A stretch of DNA of 64,000 nt from Manduca sexta. Its lineage: Eukaryota > Arthropoda > Insecta > Lepidoptera > Sphingidae. Positions 37,618-48,400 of the stretch are shown piece by piece. The notes under the pieces were generated by a model. The model did not search any database, was not told where the DNA came from, and worked only from the letters and a program-made list of their open reading frames with translations. A program made the position numbers and the translations under genes. Location: assembly GCF_014839805.1 (NCBI RefSeq), contig NC_051142.1, positions 18,446,589 to 18,510,588 on the forward strand. Direction: 5' to 3'. The first letter of the stretch is position 1, and each line of letters opens with the position of its first letter.

Positions 37618-38805
37618 GAGTTAGTGCAAGACCATAGACAATCCCATAGATTAAATTTATCGCCTTTTACTCAACAGTTATGATTTTCCAATGACCCAAG
37701 GGCTAGCAACCGATTTAATAGACCTTATGGTTAGAGCTCACTATTGTCCATACACACAATAGGTATCAAAGGAATAATGGCTGCGTTACCTTTTATTAAA
37801 TAGGGAAGGGAAGATACAAATATATCTACCCTAAATAAATGATGTATTTTTCAACATTTATATCTAAACGAAAAGGTACTCAATGATGTGGTGAAGGAAT
37901 ACATCAAACATTTTAACTAAAATCATTTTGGGACCAATCCTCAGAGGTTTGGGACCATGATAGGGAGCAAACGTGATAGCCTTGATAGTTAATCATCTAT
38001 CAATTTGTAAAGAAATTACTGGCATAATAAAATGGAATAAAAATACTTTATAACAAGTAGCTCTGTGACACCAGCACAATATGTGATCTGTAACAAAGAT
38101 AATTGGATACGAAAAAAATACTTATATAATTGATTCTGAAGAGGAGTAAATGTTGATTTAAAACAACCGCTTTCAAAAAACAAATTTGAGACCTTCCTAT
38201 CGGCGATGAGCGTTTCCTATCTCCAGAATTATCAGTCCAAATAAAATATAGCTCCAAACTCCATCTGCAACAGTTTAAATCATCGGAAAACTATTAACAA
38301 CATGTCCTGAGGCTACAAAATGGCTATGCATAGGTATTCTGATATTTACAACAAATAATATCTTGCCAGTAAAGAATATTGTGATTTAAAAACCAGATTC
38401 GAGTGATTCAGACTTGCCGTAAAAAAAGCCTATTTATATAACCTAAGAATGAATATAAAATATTGGATATAAACTAACAAATCATTCCTAAAAAAGGAAC
38501 TAAACAAAATTTGAGGACCACTGGCATGAACTTAATAACTTGAATATGTGATATATTATTAAATAACTCTAAATGTTGCTCAATACTTAACATATGTATA
38601 ATGTGCCTTAAATTCTTATTTAGTTTTAAACTAAATGTGTTCTCAAAACATAACTGTAATTTTCATTATTTCTATAGAAAAATATTCCCGGTGAGCAAAA
38701 ATGTGTCAAAAAAAATACTAAGTATACTTATCATAACTCATTCCCAAATTTTTTGTAAAGGATTAACAGTTTAATTACGTAGAAACTTACGAATGTTTGG
38801 AATAT

Positions 38806-38920
38806 TTGTGAAGTCTGCCAACTAGCACTAGGCCAGCGTGGTGGACTAAAGCCTAATCCCTCTCAGTAGTAGAGGCTCGTGCCCAGCAGTGGGACAGTTA
38901 TTACTATTGTTGCGTCTTAC
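38806..38920 (+). mobile_element. SINE 3' fragment
   Basis: TGTGAAGTCTGCCAACTAGC ... AATCCCTCTCAGTAGTAGAG, the last 100 bp of the tRNA-derived SINE. Confidence 0.65.
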
Positions 38921-41580
38921 TTAACACACGTATTCTTCACAGTAATGAAAATTACAGTTTTTGTTTTACAAATAAGAAACGATAAAAATATTATGTAAAT
39001 GGTTCAAAATACTGATGAATTTAACAAAACGTGAGTGTAACGTGAGCTACGTATAGCTTTAATAGGTAAATAAATGTTTATGTCCGACATTATAATCAGA
39101 TTTCGCTACTAATTGGCATAATATTTATTTATAGCAAAGAGAATATAATCACTAGATACGTAAAGCAATAAAAATTAAAAACTTCTTACTATAATCTCGT
39201 CTGGTTGATAAAATTGGCGGCAAAATTACTTTTTTTTTCTTTCTTCGACAAGGCGCTGGTCGCGCATCTGCCTGTACTTTATTACTACTGTATAAAATCC
39301 AAACAACAGATTATAAATTGTAACCAATATTCGCGCCAATTCATTTTTTTTTAATCAACGGAAATCCTGCGTTTGTATATAGCATAAACGTCCAAAGAGA
39401 AGGTATAGTTACCAATCCCCAGTGATATCTGTTCCTGTCGGACAACTTCTACATTCCATGATAATTAATAAAAATGGGTGATCAAGGATAATATTAAGAA
39501 AACTGTAAATATTATTTTTAAGAAATATTTTTGTAATTATTGTTTATAATAAAAGGAATTCATATGTAATGTGGTTTTTAATATTCCGGTTTCTCTTATA
39601 TCCATCCCATGGTTGTCTCTAAGAGATTGCCTTGTGCAATAAGACCGCCATGTGTATTTTTAACAGACTTCAAAAAAAGGAGGAGGTTATCAATTCGACG
39701 TGTTTTTTTTTCTATTATCTTGTTCCATGATCTATGTCTCTGGTGTACAAGAAAGTGTAAATGCATAAATAAATAAATAATTGAATATAACCCAAAAATG
39801 CTCTGGTGAGATTGGGGACAGGATATGAGCATAAAAAAATAAGTATATATACAATATATTCAGCACATTATTTGACTCCACTAATACTACATATTGTTTA
39901 TTTACACTATTAAACCCTAAGATGTTTTTATTACATAGATACGTTGTCCGAACTCAATACTGGCAAGACGAAAGTAAGGTAATTGCCCGACTTAACAGCC
40001 AATGAGCGTGTGGCACTAACGTTGTTACTTGTTACGTAACTGTCGATGTATATATATCCTTTTCTAACGAATCTGTGCTGCATCTTTTTATTCCTTCTTC
40101 GAGCCAATTTGTAATTATATGTACAGGTACGTGAATATAGCAAATAGTGCGCCAGTTTTTATGTGCCATTTTGTTTAGTGTATGACGTGTCTATTTGTAA
40201 AACGTCATTGATTAAACCACTGTTAAGAAGTTTCATTCATGGAAATAAATCCTGAAAAGGTTCATATCACCAATAAAACGCACAAAAGCCTAAAAATTAT
40301 TATATTTGACTAGCAAAAACGATGCTGTATGTACGTGTTACCGAGTTCCTTACACTATGCAAGCGACAGCTATACTACTCGAGTGGACATTTCATTATCA
40401 ATATATTTGTATACTAACGCTTAAACGGAGCGTTTGCAAAATTACATAAGATCAAGCTTTTAACATTCCGTTGTCATGGCTGTACGGAAAATGATTCCTT
40501 TGCCTTTGCAATTTTTATTTAAATTTATAACAAAATTCTATTGGAATTTGCCAGGGCCGTAATTAAGATTGTTATTTGTGGGGGTAATTCTTGTGGGATA
40601 TGTATAGTTATAATTTAGTACATAAATAGAATTTGTCGTATTCAATAAAATTTTGAATTAAATCCATAAAAATATTGTAGCAAAATCATTACTATGCACT
40701 TACGTAGTGTCGAAATATTGTCAAGAAATAAGTCAAATATTAAATGAAGTATGTAATGTTAAATATCATCGAGTAACACGAAATTTAATTCATTTAATAC
40801 TGTTATTAAATTATCCTGGATTAATTTTAAATAACTGCTGAAATTAATTCCTTTGTAGGTAAATCGTATCTTAGGATAACAATTTGATAATTCTGCTTTT
40901 TTAACTAACAACAATAACAATAAAACTGGGATGAGACTAGAATACGTACATATATGCTACCTGTATATTCATTTATGCTTTATTTTTATTAAAAATGTTT
41001 TTCTGTAATTTTGCAAACACCCACACTAGCGCTGGAGTACAATAAAAAAAGTTGATAATAGCGAATAAAAACAATATCTACAGCTAGTATTGGCATTGTT
41101 TAAAACATTTTAAAAATACATCCTACGTTAAGTATAATTACATATTTTTATTTTTTGTAAAAAGTATTTATCCCACATTACGTATATCCGTTTCATTAGA
41201 TCACTAACTTTTTTTTTCACTTGTGTGGGGATCGTGGTATTAAATATTTAGGAGTACGGGAATTTAATATTCTACAAAATACTAACCATTACAGTTAGGT
41301 TAAGATGGCTTGGAAATTTTTACTCGAATTCGAGATCTGTTAATCGATAAAATAACTACTAATCGGGTATTTTCCTCTTTTCTTATGCCTTTAAGAGACA
41401 AGTACATGTTCAAAAAAGAAGCCAAGATTTATGCTACAAGTATGAGTCAATATTGCACTGGCCCTAAATAAAAATGGCTCAAGGTCAAAAAAGTGTACCA
41501 ATGGATTTGGTAAGGAAAAGGTGTCTATAAGCGAAGAATCTATTACACTAAAATAATAATACCACAATCACACCACACAC
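38921..41580. other. Intergenic AT-rich DNA
   Basis: Only a fragment of the AACCGACTTCAAA element (39655-39710) recognised. No exon support. Confidence 0.4.
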
Positions 41581-42186
41581 TTCATATAAAATCAAAAATG
41601 GATAAAATTGACCATTTTCCATTACATTATTGTAACTAAAATTTCATTGACCACTTCAGTGAAATGGTCTTCATACGGGCAATTGTTGCTTCGGAACAGC
41701 TGTCACCAACTGTGTAAAACAGTTTTTTTTCAGTAGTCTAGCATGGGAGATTAGGTAAATCATTTTTATTCATCCATTTTTGATTTTATATCTCCACATA
41801 TAAGCATGAGCTGTATGTATTTCTGATTTCTTGTAATATATATAACAGTAACAATCTACTATGTTTTGTCGGCATGGGTTGTCCAATTTTGTAATACTGG
41901 TAAGATGTAGTAACTATATGATAGAAAAAAAACATATGGAACTTAATAATGGCAACACTTTCAATCAATTTTCAACCATAAAGCTTTAGACATATAGTCC
42001 ATTAGACGATGGCGAAACCTTGCGCTGATAAGAAAAACATTGCATACATTTTATATAAACTCTATCACCATCGTCAACTTGCTGACGTTATACCAGTTAC
42101 TTGTCAAGCGACTTTGCGCAGTTGTTTTCATCAAGCACATTATTTCATTCAAAGAAAAACTTTAAATACATACAGCCCCTGCCTTC

Positions 42187-42520
42187 TTCCTTCTTTTGGT
42201 AAGATTAAAAAAACTTGACAGCATTTTTGTCGTTTTATCCAAAATACGGTTTTGACATTACATTATTGTCAAACTGACAGTAGATATAACAAAAATAGAG
42301 AGACAAGAGAAAGGCAACAAATAATCACGGCTTTGAAACAAGCCTCACAGCCCAATAGTTACTGTTAGTTTGACAACTAACGTCAAATACTGAATTGTAC
42401 AACTGAAAACAGTAAAAAAAAAGTCGCAAGTTTTTTTTTCACATTATAAACATCCTGTTTTCACAAACGGCATATGTAATTGGTCGCTGAGAGTAAATGC
42501 CTTCTTAATCTTACCAAAAA
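42187..42520. repeat. Inverted repeat pair TTTTGGTAAGATTAA
   Basis: TTTTGGTAAGATTAA near 42196 is exactly inverted near 42505-42519. Possible MITE of about 330 bp; alternatively chance. Confidence 0.3.
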
Positions 42521-42992
42521 CCCCCGCTAATCGCCCAAGCCCTCGGCACGAATTTTACAAAAGAATTACATAATAATAATACACAATACTTAACATTTTA
42601 AAAATTATTTCATCTCGTATCGATAAGTTTAATTTTCTTCAAAGTCGGCGTATACAATTTTTTTGAATCGAATGACAATTATTACTTTTCATTATTATTA
42701 TTTAAATTTATCAATTATTTCAATATATTGAGTATACTAAGTTATCCGTATCGTATATTTTATTTCGTATAATCACGTTGCAGGGACGCATCTAGTGGGG
42801 GGTCACTAGAGGTAAGACCCGCACGCACGAAATCGACGGAGCGACGATATATGTACGTATACTAGTGTGCGGTGACCCCCGCAGCTTCACTAGATTCGGC
42901 CCCAGTTGACAATGAACTCCCAAACATCGCAGCACGCGTTAGGATATGATACAATGGATACTTTTTCGCGCAATGTGATGTAGGAGTCGGTC

Positions 42993-43150
42993 TATTGGTT
43001 TGTGCGAATATTTATTCATGAACATTCCTAGACAGTTTTGAAAAAAAGGTTTTGTAATAGTTTTACTACTTTTACCAGAAAACGACATATTATTAAAGGT
43101 AATACTTTTATAAACAAAAAAAAGTGTTTTCTTTCGCACAAACCAACAAA
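42993..43150. mobile_element. Small TIR element, TTGGTTTGTGCGAA ends
   Basis: TTGGTTTGTGCGAA on the left and its exact reverse complement TTCGCACAAACCAA on the right, about 150 bp apart. Non-coding. Confidence 0.4.
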
Positions 43151-44854
43151 CCTTGAATAACTTACACTAATATGGCTGACGAATTTTCCAATAGAAAAAA
43201 ATACACAAAAACATATACCAATAAAAAAGAAATTACAACAATGAGTATATTTAAGAACTTATCCTTTTTACATTTTTAAAAAATAAATATCCTTGTCTAT
43301 GGACGGTATTGTCTGTAGTATTTCTTGTCAGTGGTACAAAAAATTATCTTACAGTGCTATTTTTGTTCAGGGTCAGTCGGGAGTTGCAGATTGAAATTAA
43401 AAAATTAAACTAACATTTTTTTTAATCACAACCGGTGTTCAAATTGACGTATGCTTGTATTGAGAGAGAAATATAAAAAAGAATGTGTTGTTTATGTTAT
43501 TTTTACGCTAATAAACATCTTTGAGTGGCATACTCATAGTAGTTGCTGTAAATATAAGTTAGAACTAAATCAAAAGTTAAGCTTTTGAACAACACTCGCC
43601 AGTTCCAATTGTTGTGACGGTAATATGAACGCGTTATTTGCCAGATATAGACCATGTGAGACAGTTCGATATATTTTTGCGAACTTTGCAAAATAAAATA
43701 AATATAGCTAAGAGCCTGTCTAAACTACCGGCACAACAATAGTAACTAGTAAGAGAAGCTACTCGTCGATAGATGATATTATACAGTAGTAAAACCAGGA
43801 AACAATCTTACAAACAAGCATGCCACCCAAAAGAGAAAGAAGAACACGCGAGTGCATACGGACGGGCGTTTTTAAAAACGCACGGCGCACACACGAGCGC
43901 GAAATCGCCAACACACGTACATTTTGACTTTTTCGAAATATTTTACTTTCATTACTCATAATATATACTTTTTTTAAACGCTGAGGTATGGATTACGTAT
44001 ACATGGTTTACGTCCGACGAGGCAACTTTGCGCGTTCGTTTTGACAGCTTTCAAATAAGACATCTTTCATTCGTCACAGCATAGCTACATACACAATACT
44101 GGGCTAGATCGTACAAAATACTGATAGTTCACAATAAATATGTAAAATAATTTATAAAATAGATTTGAAATAAAATAGAAAAATATTAATAAAAACATAT
44201 TAAAAAAGATATAAGGCAAAAAAAATATTACCTATACATAAAATCACATATTTTAAAACTTTTTTCTCCTTCAGACAAAAATACAAACTGCCTTTCTTTC
44301 TTTCTGGCGAACCACAGATATAGACAATCCGAAAACGCAATGTTGCCGCGTACAAACTTATTAAAATCTAATCGCTAACACTATGGTATACTGTTGATTT
44401 AATGTCTTTTTATCATGAATCATTGACATGACAGTCATGTCTATTTATCGAATTTAAAAAATTAACGTATACTTATTTCTTGATGAACATCGAATTTATA
44501 CAAGTACTTGTTTTTAGATATCATGATGCACTCAGAAATGTAACTTATAAAAAATAAGTTATTTAAAGAAAGAAAAATATGCACATTTTTTTTTCATTGA
44601 TCTAAAATTGACTCTAATTAGGCCTGTCATTTAAAGTAATAGTAAATAAATATGGGACCCAACACCCCCCATTTCCTTCGTCTTAATCCGGTCCTGTAAT
44701 TTTCGCACAGCACTTGTATAAATTTGATTACAATCACTTACGTTATAATTTTGATTAGCATGTATACAGACAGATGGACGTCGATTTTTTCATATATTTA
44801 TATCATGTTACTAAGGAACGGGCGCACGGACAGCCTAACTTTGAAAGGGTGCAA
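43151..44854. other. AT-rich intergenic DNA between convergent genes
   Basis: No exon recognised; probable region downstream of the PKNOX poly(A) site. Confidence 0.4.
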
Positions 44855-44860
44855 TTTATT
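44855..44860 (-). terminator. Candidate poly(A) signal of the PKNOX gene
   Basis: AATAAA on the minus strand, about 465 bases after the stop codon. It is the first canonical signal I see; a nearer non-canonical signal is possible. Confidence 0.35.
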
Positions 44861-45324
44861 TTTTAATAAACTTAAGAACAATTATTTATAGAAAGTAATA
44901 CCTCCTTTTTTTCATACTTATAATATCAGCCCATATTTATATACTATCTTACTAGGTGCGGAACCTTACTGATAAACTTAGGTCTTCTGTTAAAATGCTT
45001 TTGGAGAACCTATAAGCCAGTTTCCTTACAATGTTTCCTTTCGCCGCCAAGCGATTATATCAATTATTACTCGTAATAGATCTGGAGCCGCATGGTCTGG
45101 GATGGGACAATTTTCAACTACATCTCAGCAAGCAATTGCACTCCACATCTATTACTGTTATTTTTTTTTAATTTCAAATTACAATAAACTTTAAGTATCA
45201 TAGAATAATAATTTCATTGCAATACTCCATTCCATTTGTTATTAGATGCACCGTCCGCCCATTCCTTACTCACCCGGTTTGCAACCACGTATTACGACCA
45301 TGGTCGTACAGTTTGCGACTATAT

Positions 45325-45449
45325 TCAATGCATGCTCTGTTGTATTGAATAGTTTGAATGTTCCGACGACTGGTCGTCGTTCTGCGGGTCTTGTTCATCA
45401 CCGGAATGATCACCGTCTTGATCCTCGTCTTCTGATGATGAGAGGAGAC
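45325..45449 (-). CDS. PKNOX terminal coding exon: acidic C-terminus
   Basis: Acceptor tatttcatcaccag, stop TGA at 45327-45325. Encodes [20 protein letters not shown] then [20 protein letters not shown]. The phase matches both the WPD exon and the homeobox exon. Acidic Ser/Glu/Asp-rich C-termini occur in PREP proteins. Confidence 0.87.
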
Positions 45450-48400
45450 CTGGTGATGAAATAGTTCGGTTAATGATAAAACTTTGAGCTATTATGGAGG
45501 GATAGTATAGTCACACTTTTAAGTGATAAATTTTAAATAAATCTACATAAACGGAAACCAAAAAAAACTTATGATACTTCAAAATACTAAATTTTTATTT
45601 AATTTAAATATTCTGTAAAATGTAATTAAATTGTTTCATAATTATTCTTGGTAATTTTAGTCTCTTGTTTTATTTATAATGCATTTTATTATGCGAAAAA
45701 TTATTATATTGAATTTCAAAAACTTACCCGCGGTGAACTGTGGATTGGAGAGAGCATCGGGCCAGTACCTTTTATTTATGGACGAACCATTTTTACTCTT
45801 CTTGCCACCTGCAACCACGACATAAGTATCACATACACGAAATACGCCTCATCACATAAGAAATAGTATCCCGGAGGTACTTCATACTTAGGGAATAAGA
45901 CTCGCCCCCTATTATACGGGACCTAACGTACATAGAGACACGTATATAAAGCTACCTCGGAAAATATATTTACTATAGACATAAACAATTAGTCGAAAAC
46001 AACACGGTTTTACTCACGTAGTATGTAGTCGGAATCGCCGACCATCAGTGTTCGAGAGGCCTCCGCGACGCGACGTCCTCTTAACACTCGCCCCTGAGGA
46101 TGACCTACTTAATAGATCGAAATTGGTCGGCGATTCCGACTACTTTATAACGTGAGTAAAACCGTGTTGTGTTCGACTAATTCAATTTGTCTCGCGTAAG
46201 TTTTAATAATATTATGACATAAACAATGTTTGTTTTGCCAGCTTGTCACGATTGGAATTACATCTATCATTATTGTAATACATCCTTGCTTAACAGATTA
46301 GTTTAGACCAACAAGGCCTTGTAGCAACATATTGCGTACACTAGCGGCAATATTTCACATGCTACTCGCTGCAAGTCCCGCAAGAATCAAATTTGCAGAA
46401 GTCCTGTGTTCTTTCCCTAATTGTTTACATTGTAAAACTTGCGGCAGTTGTCTACTGCAAGTTTTCTTGCTTATCTATTATTTAAACGTTGCTCTAGTAT
46501 GTACCCCCAACATGTAGTTACCAGGTTTGTCAGCGCAGTCCAGCATCGGCTGCAGGATGCGCCGGCGCGCGTTGATGAACCAGTTGTTCACCTGCAGCAG
46601 CGTGAGCCGGGTCTGCGCCGCTAGTGTGCGCTTCTCTTCCTCGGTAGGGTACGGATGCTGCAACATTTCGTCCGTGCGTCTTGAGTAAAAAAGATCATTT
46701 TCAAGATTTTTTGAGTGGTTGACTGTTTTTTTATAATTGATAAATTTAGAGGAAATTATTGATTAATTTTGGTTAAAATATTTATGCATTGTAATGCTAT
46801 GGTGATGTATGTATATAATATAAATATTTATACTATATCTTTACAATTATATATTGAAAATTATTGATGACAGCAATACAGTCTATTTCATCCAAGACGC
46901 GTTCCACCACTTTTTGAGCTGGGATGTAGCGGGGTAAGTGGATTGACCCAACCAAGCCTTAGCCTCGACGCTATCCACCGCAGTGTGCGTATGAACTCAT
47001 GCGCCGACGCACCCTAAGCGATCTGGGGCCTTATTCTCTATCCCGCACGTTATTTTAACAGTGCGTAACAAGCACGTAACACAACACATCATGTTTAGGA
47101 CTATAGAAATTGCATTACAGAATACCATTACACGCACATATCTCGAAGATAACATGATTAATAAATAAAAATGCTTTATTCATCACGTAGGCGAAAATAG
47201 TTGCACTTATGATAAGTCAAGGTACATGAGAATATTTAATTATTACTTAATTAGCTTATATAAAAAAAGACAATTTATATTGAAAATAAAATAAATGAAA
47301 AATATACTTAGTAAACAAAGAAACCAGCTCGGGCTGGTAGGGAAGAAGAAATAAAATGATGTATATATAGACACGGCCGCGTTACACGTTTACACTATCA
47401 TACAGAATAAGGGCCCGGGGAAAGTAGCGGGGCGCGTGTTGGAGGATGACAGGTTGTACAAGGAGTGCTGACCACGAGGTGCTGGAAGAGCCAGGCGCGC
47501 ATGACCTGCGTGGCGTGTCGCGGCAGCACGCCGCGCTTGCCGCTGCCGTCCTCCGCGCACTCCTCCTCGGGCGGCGGCGACCCCGACACCGACGAACACG
47601 AGTTGTTCGAGTTCGTGCCTGCAAGGGACCTCGTGTTATACAGGCCTTATACAACTAGTTTTCTATTAATAGATACCAAGGCAGTATCGCAATCTTAGTG
47701 TTTGGAAGATAAACTGATCAAAATAAGTCATTTGAAGAATATAAAAAAAATGTTATTCAAATCATAGATGGCATGGTACTTTCGGCGACCTACTTATGAT
47801 GAAGATATAAAACTACAGCAAGACTCTATCATACAATAGAAATTAAAATAGGAGATTCATTTTATCCTTACCGGTATAGGCATCAGTGGGCAGCAACCCA
47901 ACGCCAATCTGACCAATTGGCGTGGAGCCTTGGACGACTAGTGAAGCTGCTGAAAAATAAACGGTATCAATCAAAACAATTCGATATGCAAAATATAATT
48001 ACTAGAATATTACTCGATGACAACGTTTATGTGTCAGGCAAAAATCACCATCCCCCTTAAAATGTAAAAAAAAAGTGACTGTTCAGTCGATGTTTGTGAT
48101 TGGACGATCCAACGCGTCAGTCACGTGTTAGTCTCAACCAATCACAATAAAACGACACTGAATCGTGTCGTGTTTTCGCGCCTATAGCCTTCATAGCCCA
48201 TATCCGTTTTCAACAACCACTTCTCTACCCCGCCGGCACAGGGGCCTTATTCTCTATCCCGCACGTTATTTTAACAGTGCGTAACAAGCACGTAACACAA
48301 CGCATCATGTTTAGGACTATAGAAATTTGGCTTACAGAATACCATTCCACGCACATTTCTCGAAGATATCATGACACGGCCGCGTTACGCGTTTACACTA

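Noticed and set aside
42782..42903. Inverted repeat around TCTAGTG and GGGGGTCAC
   Set aside because: Pairing is broken and the ends do not align cleanly; not strong enough to call an element.
45246..45464. 72-codon plus-strand ORF
   Set aside because: Shadow of the PKNOX terminal exon on the minus strand.
45648..45866. 72-codon plus-strand ORF
   Set aside because: Shadow of the PKNOX WPD exon, which has correct phase, splice sites and a family motif.
47382..47698. Several overlapping ORFs on both strands
   Set aside because: GC-rich shadows of the homeodomain exon in other frames.
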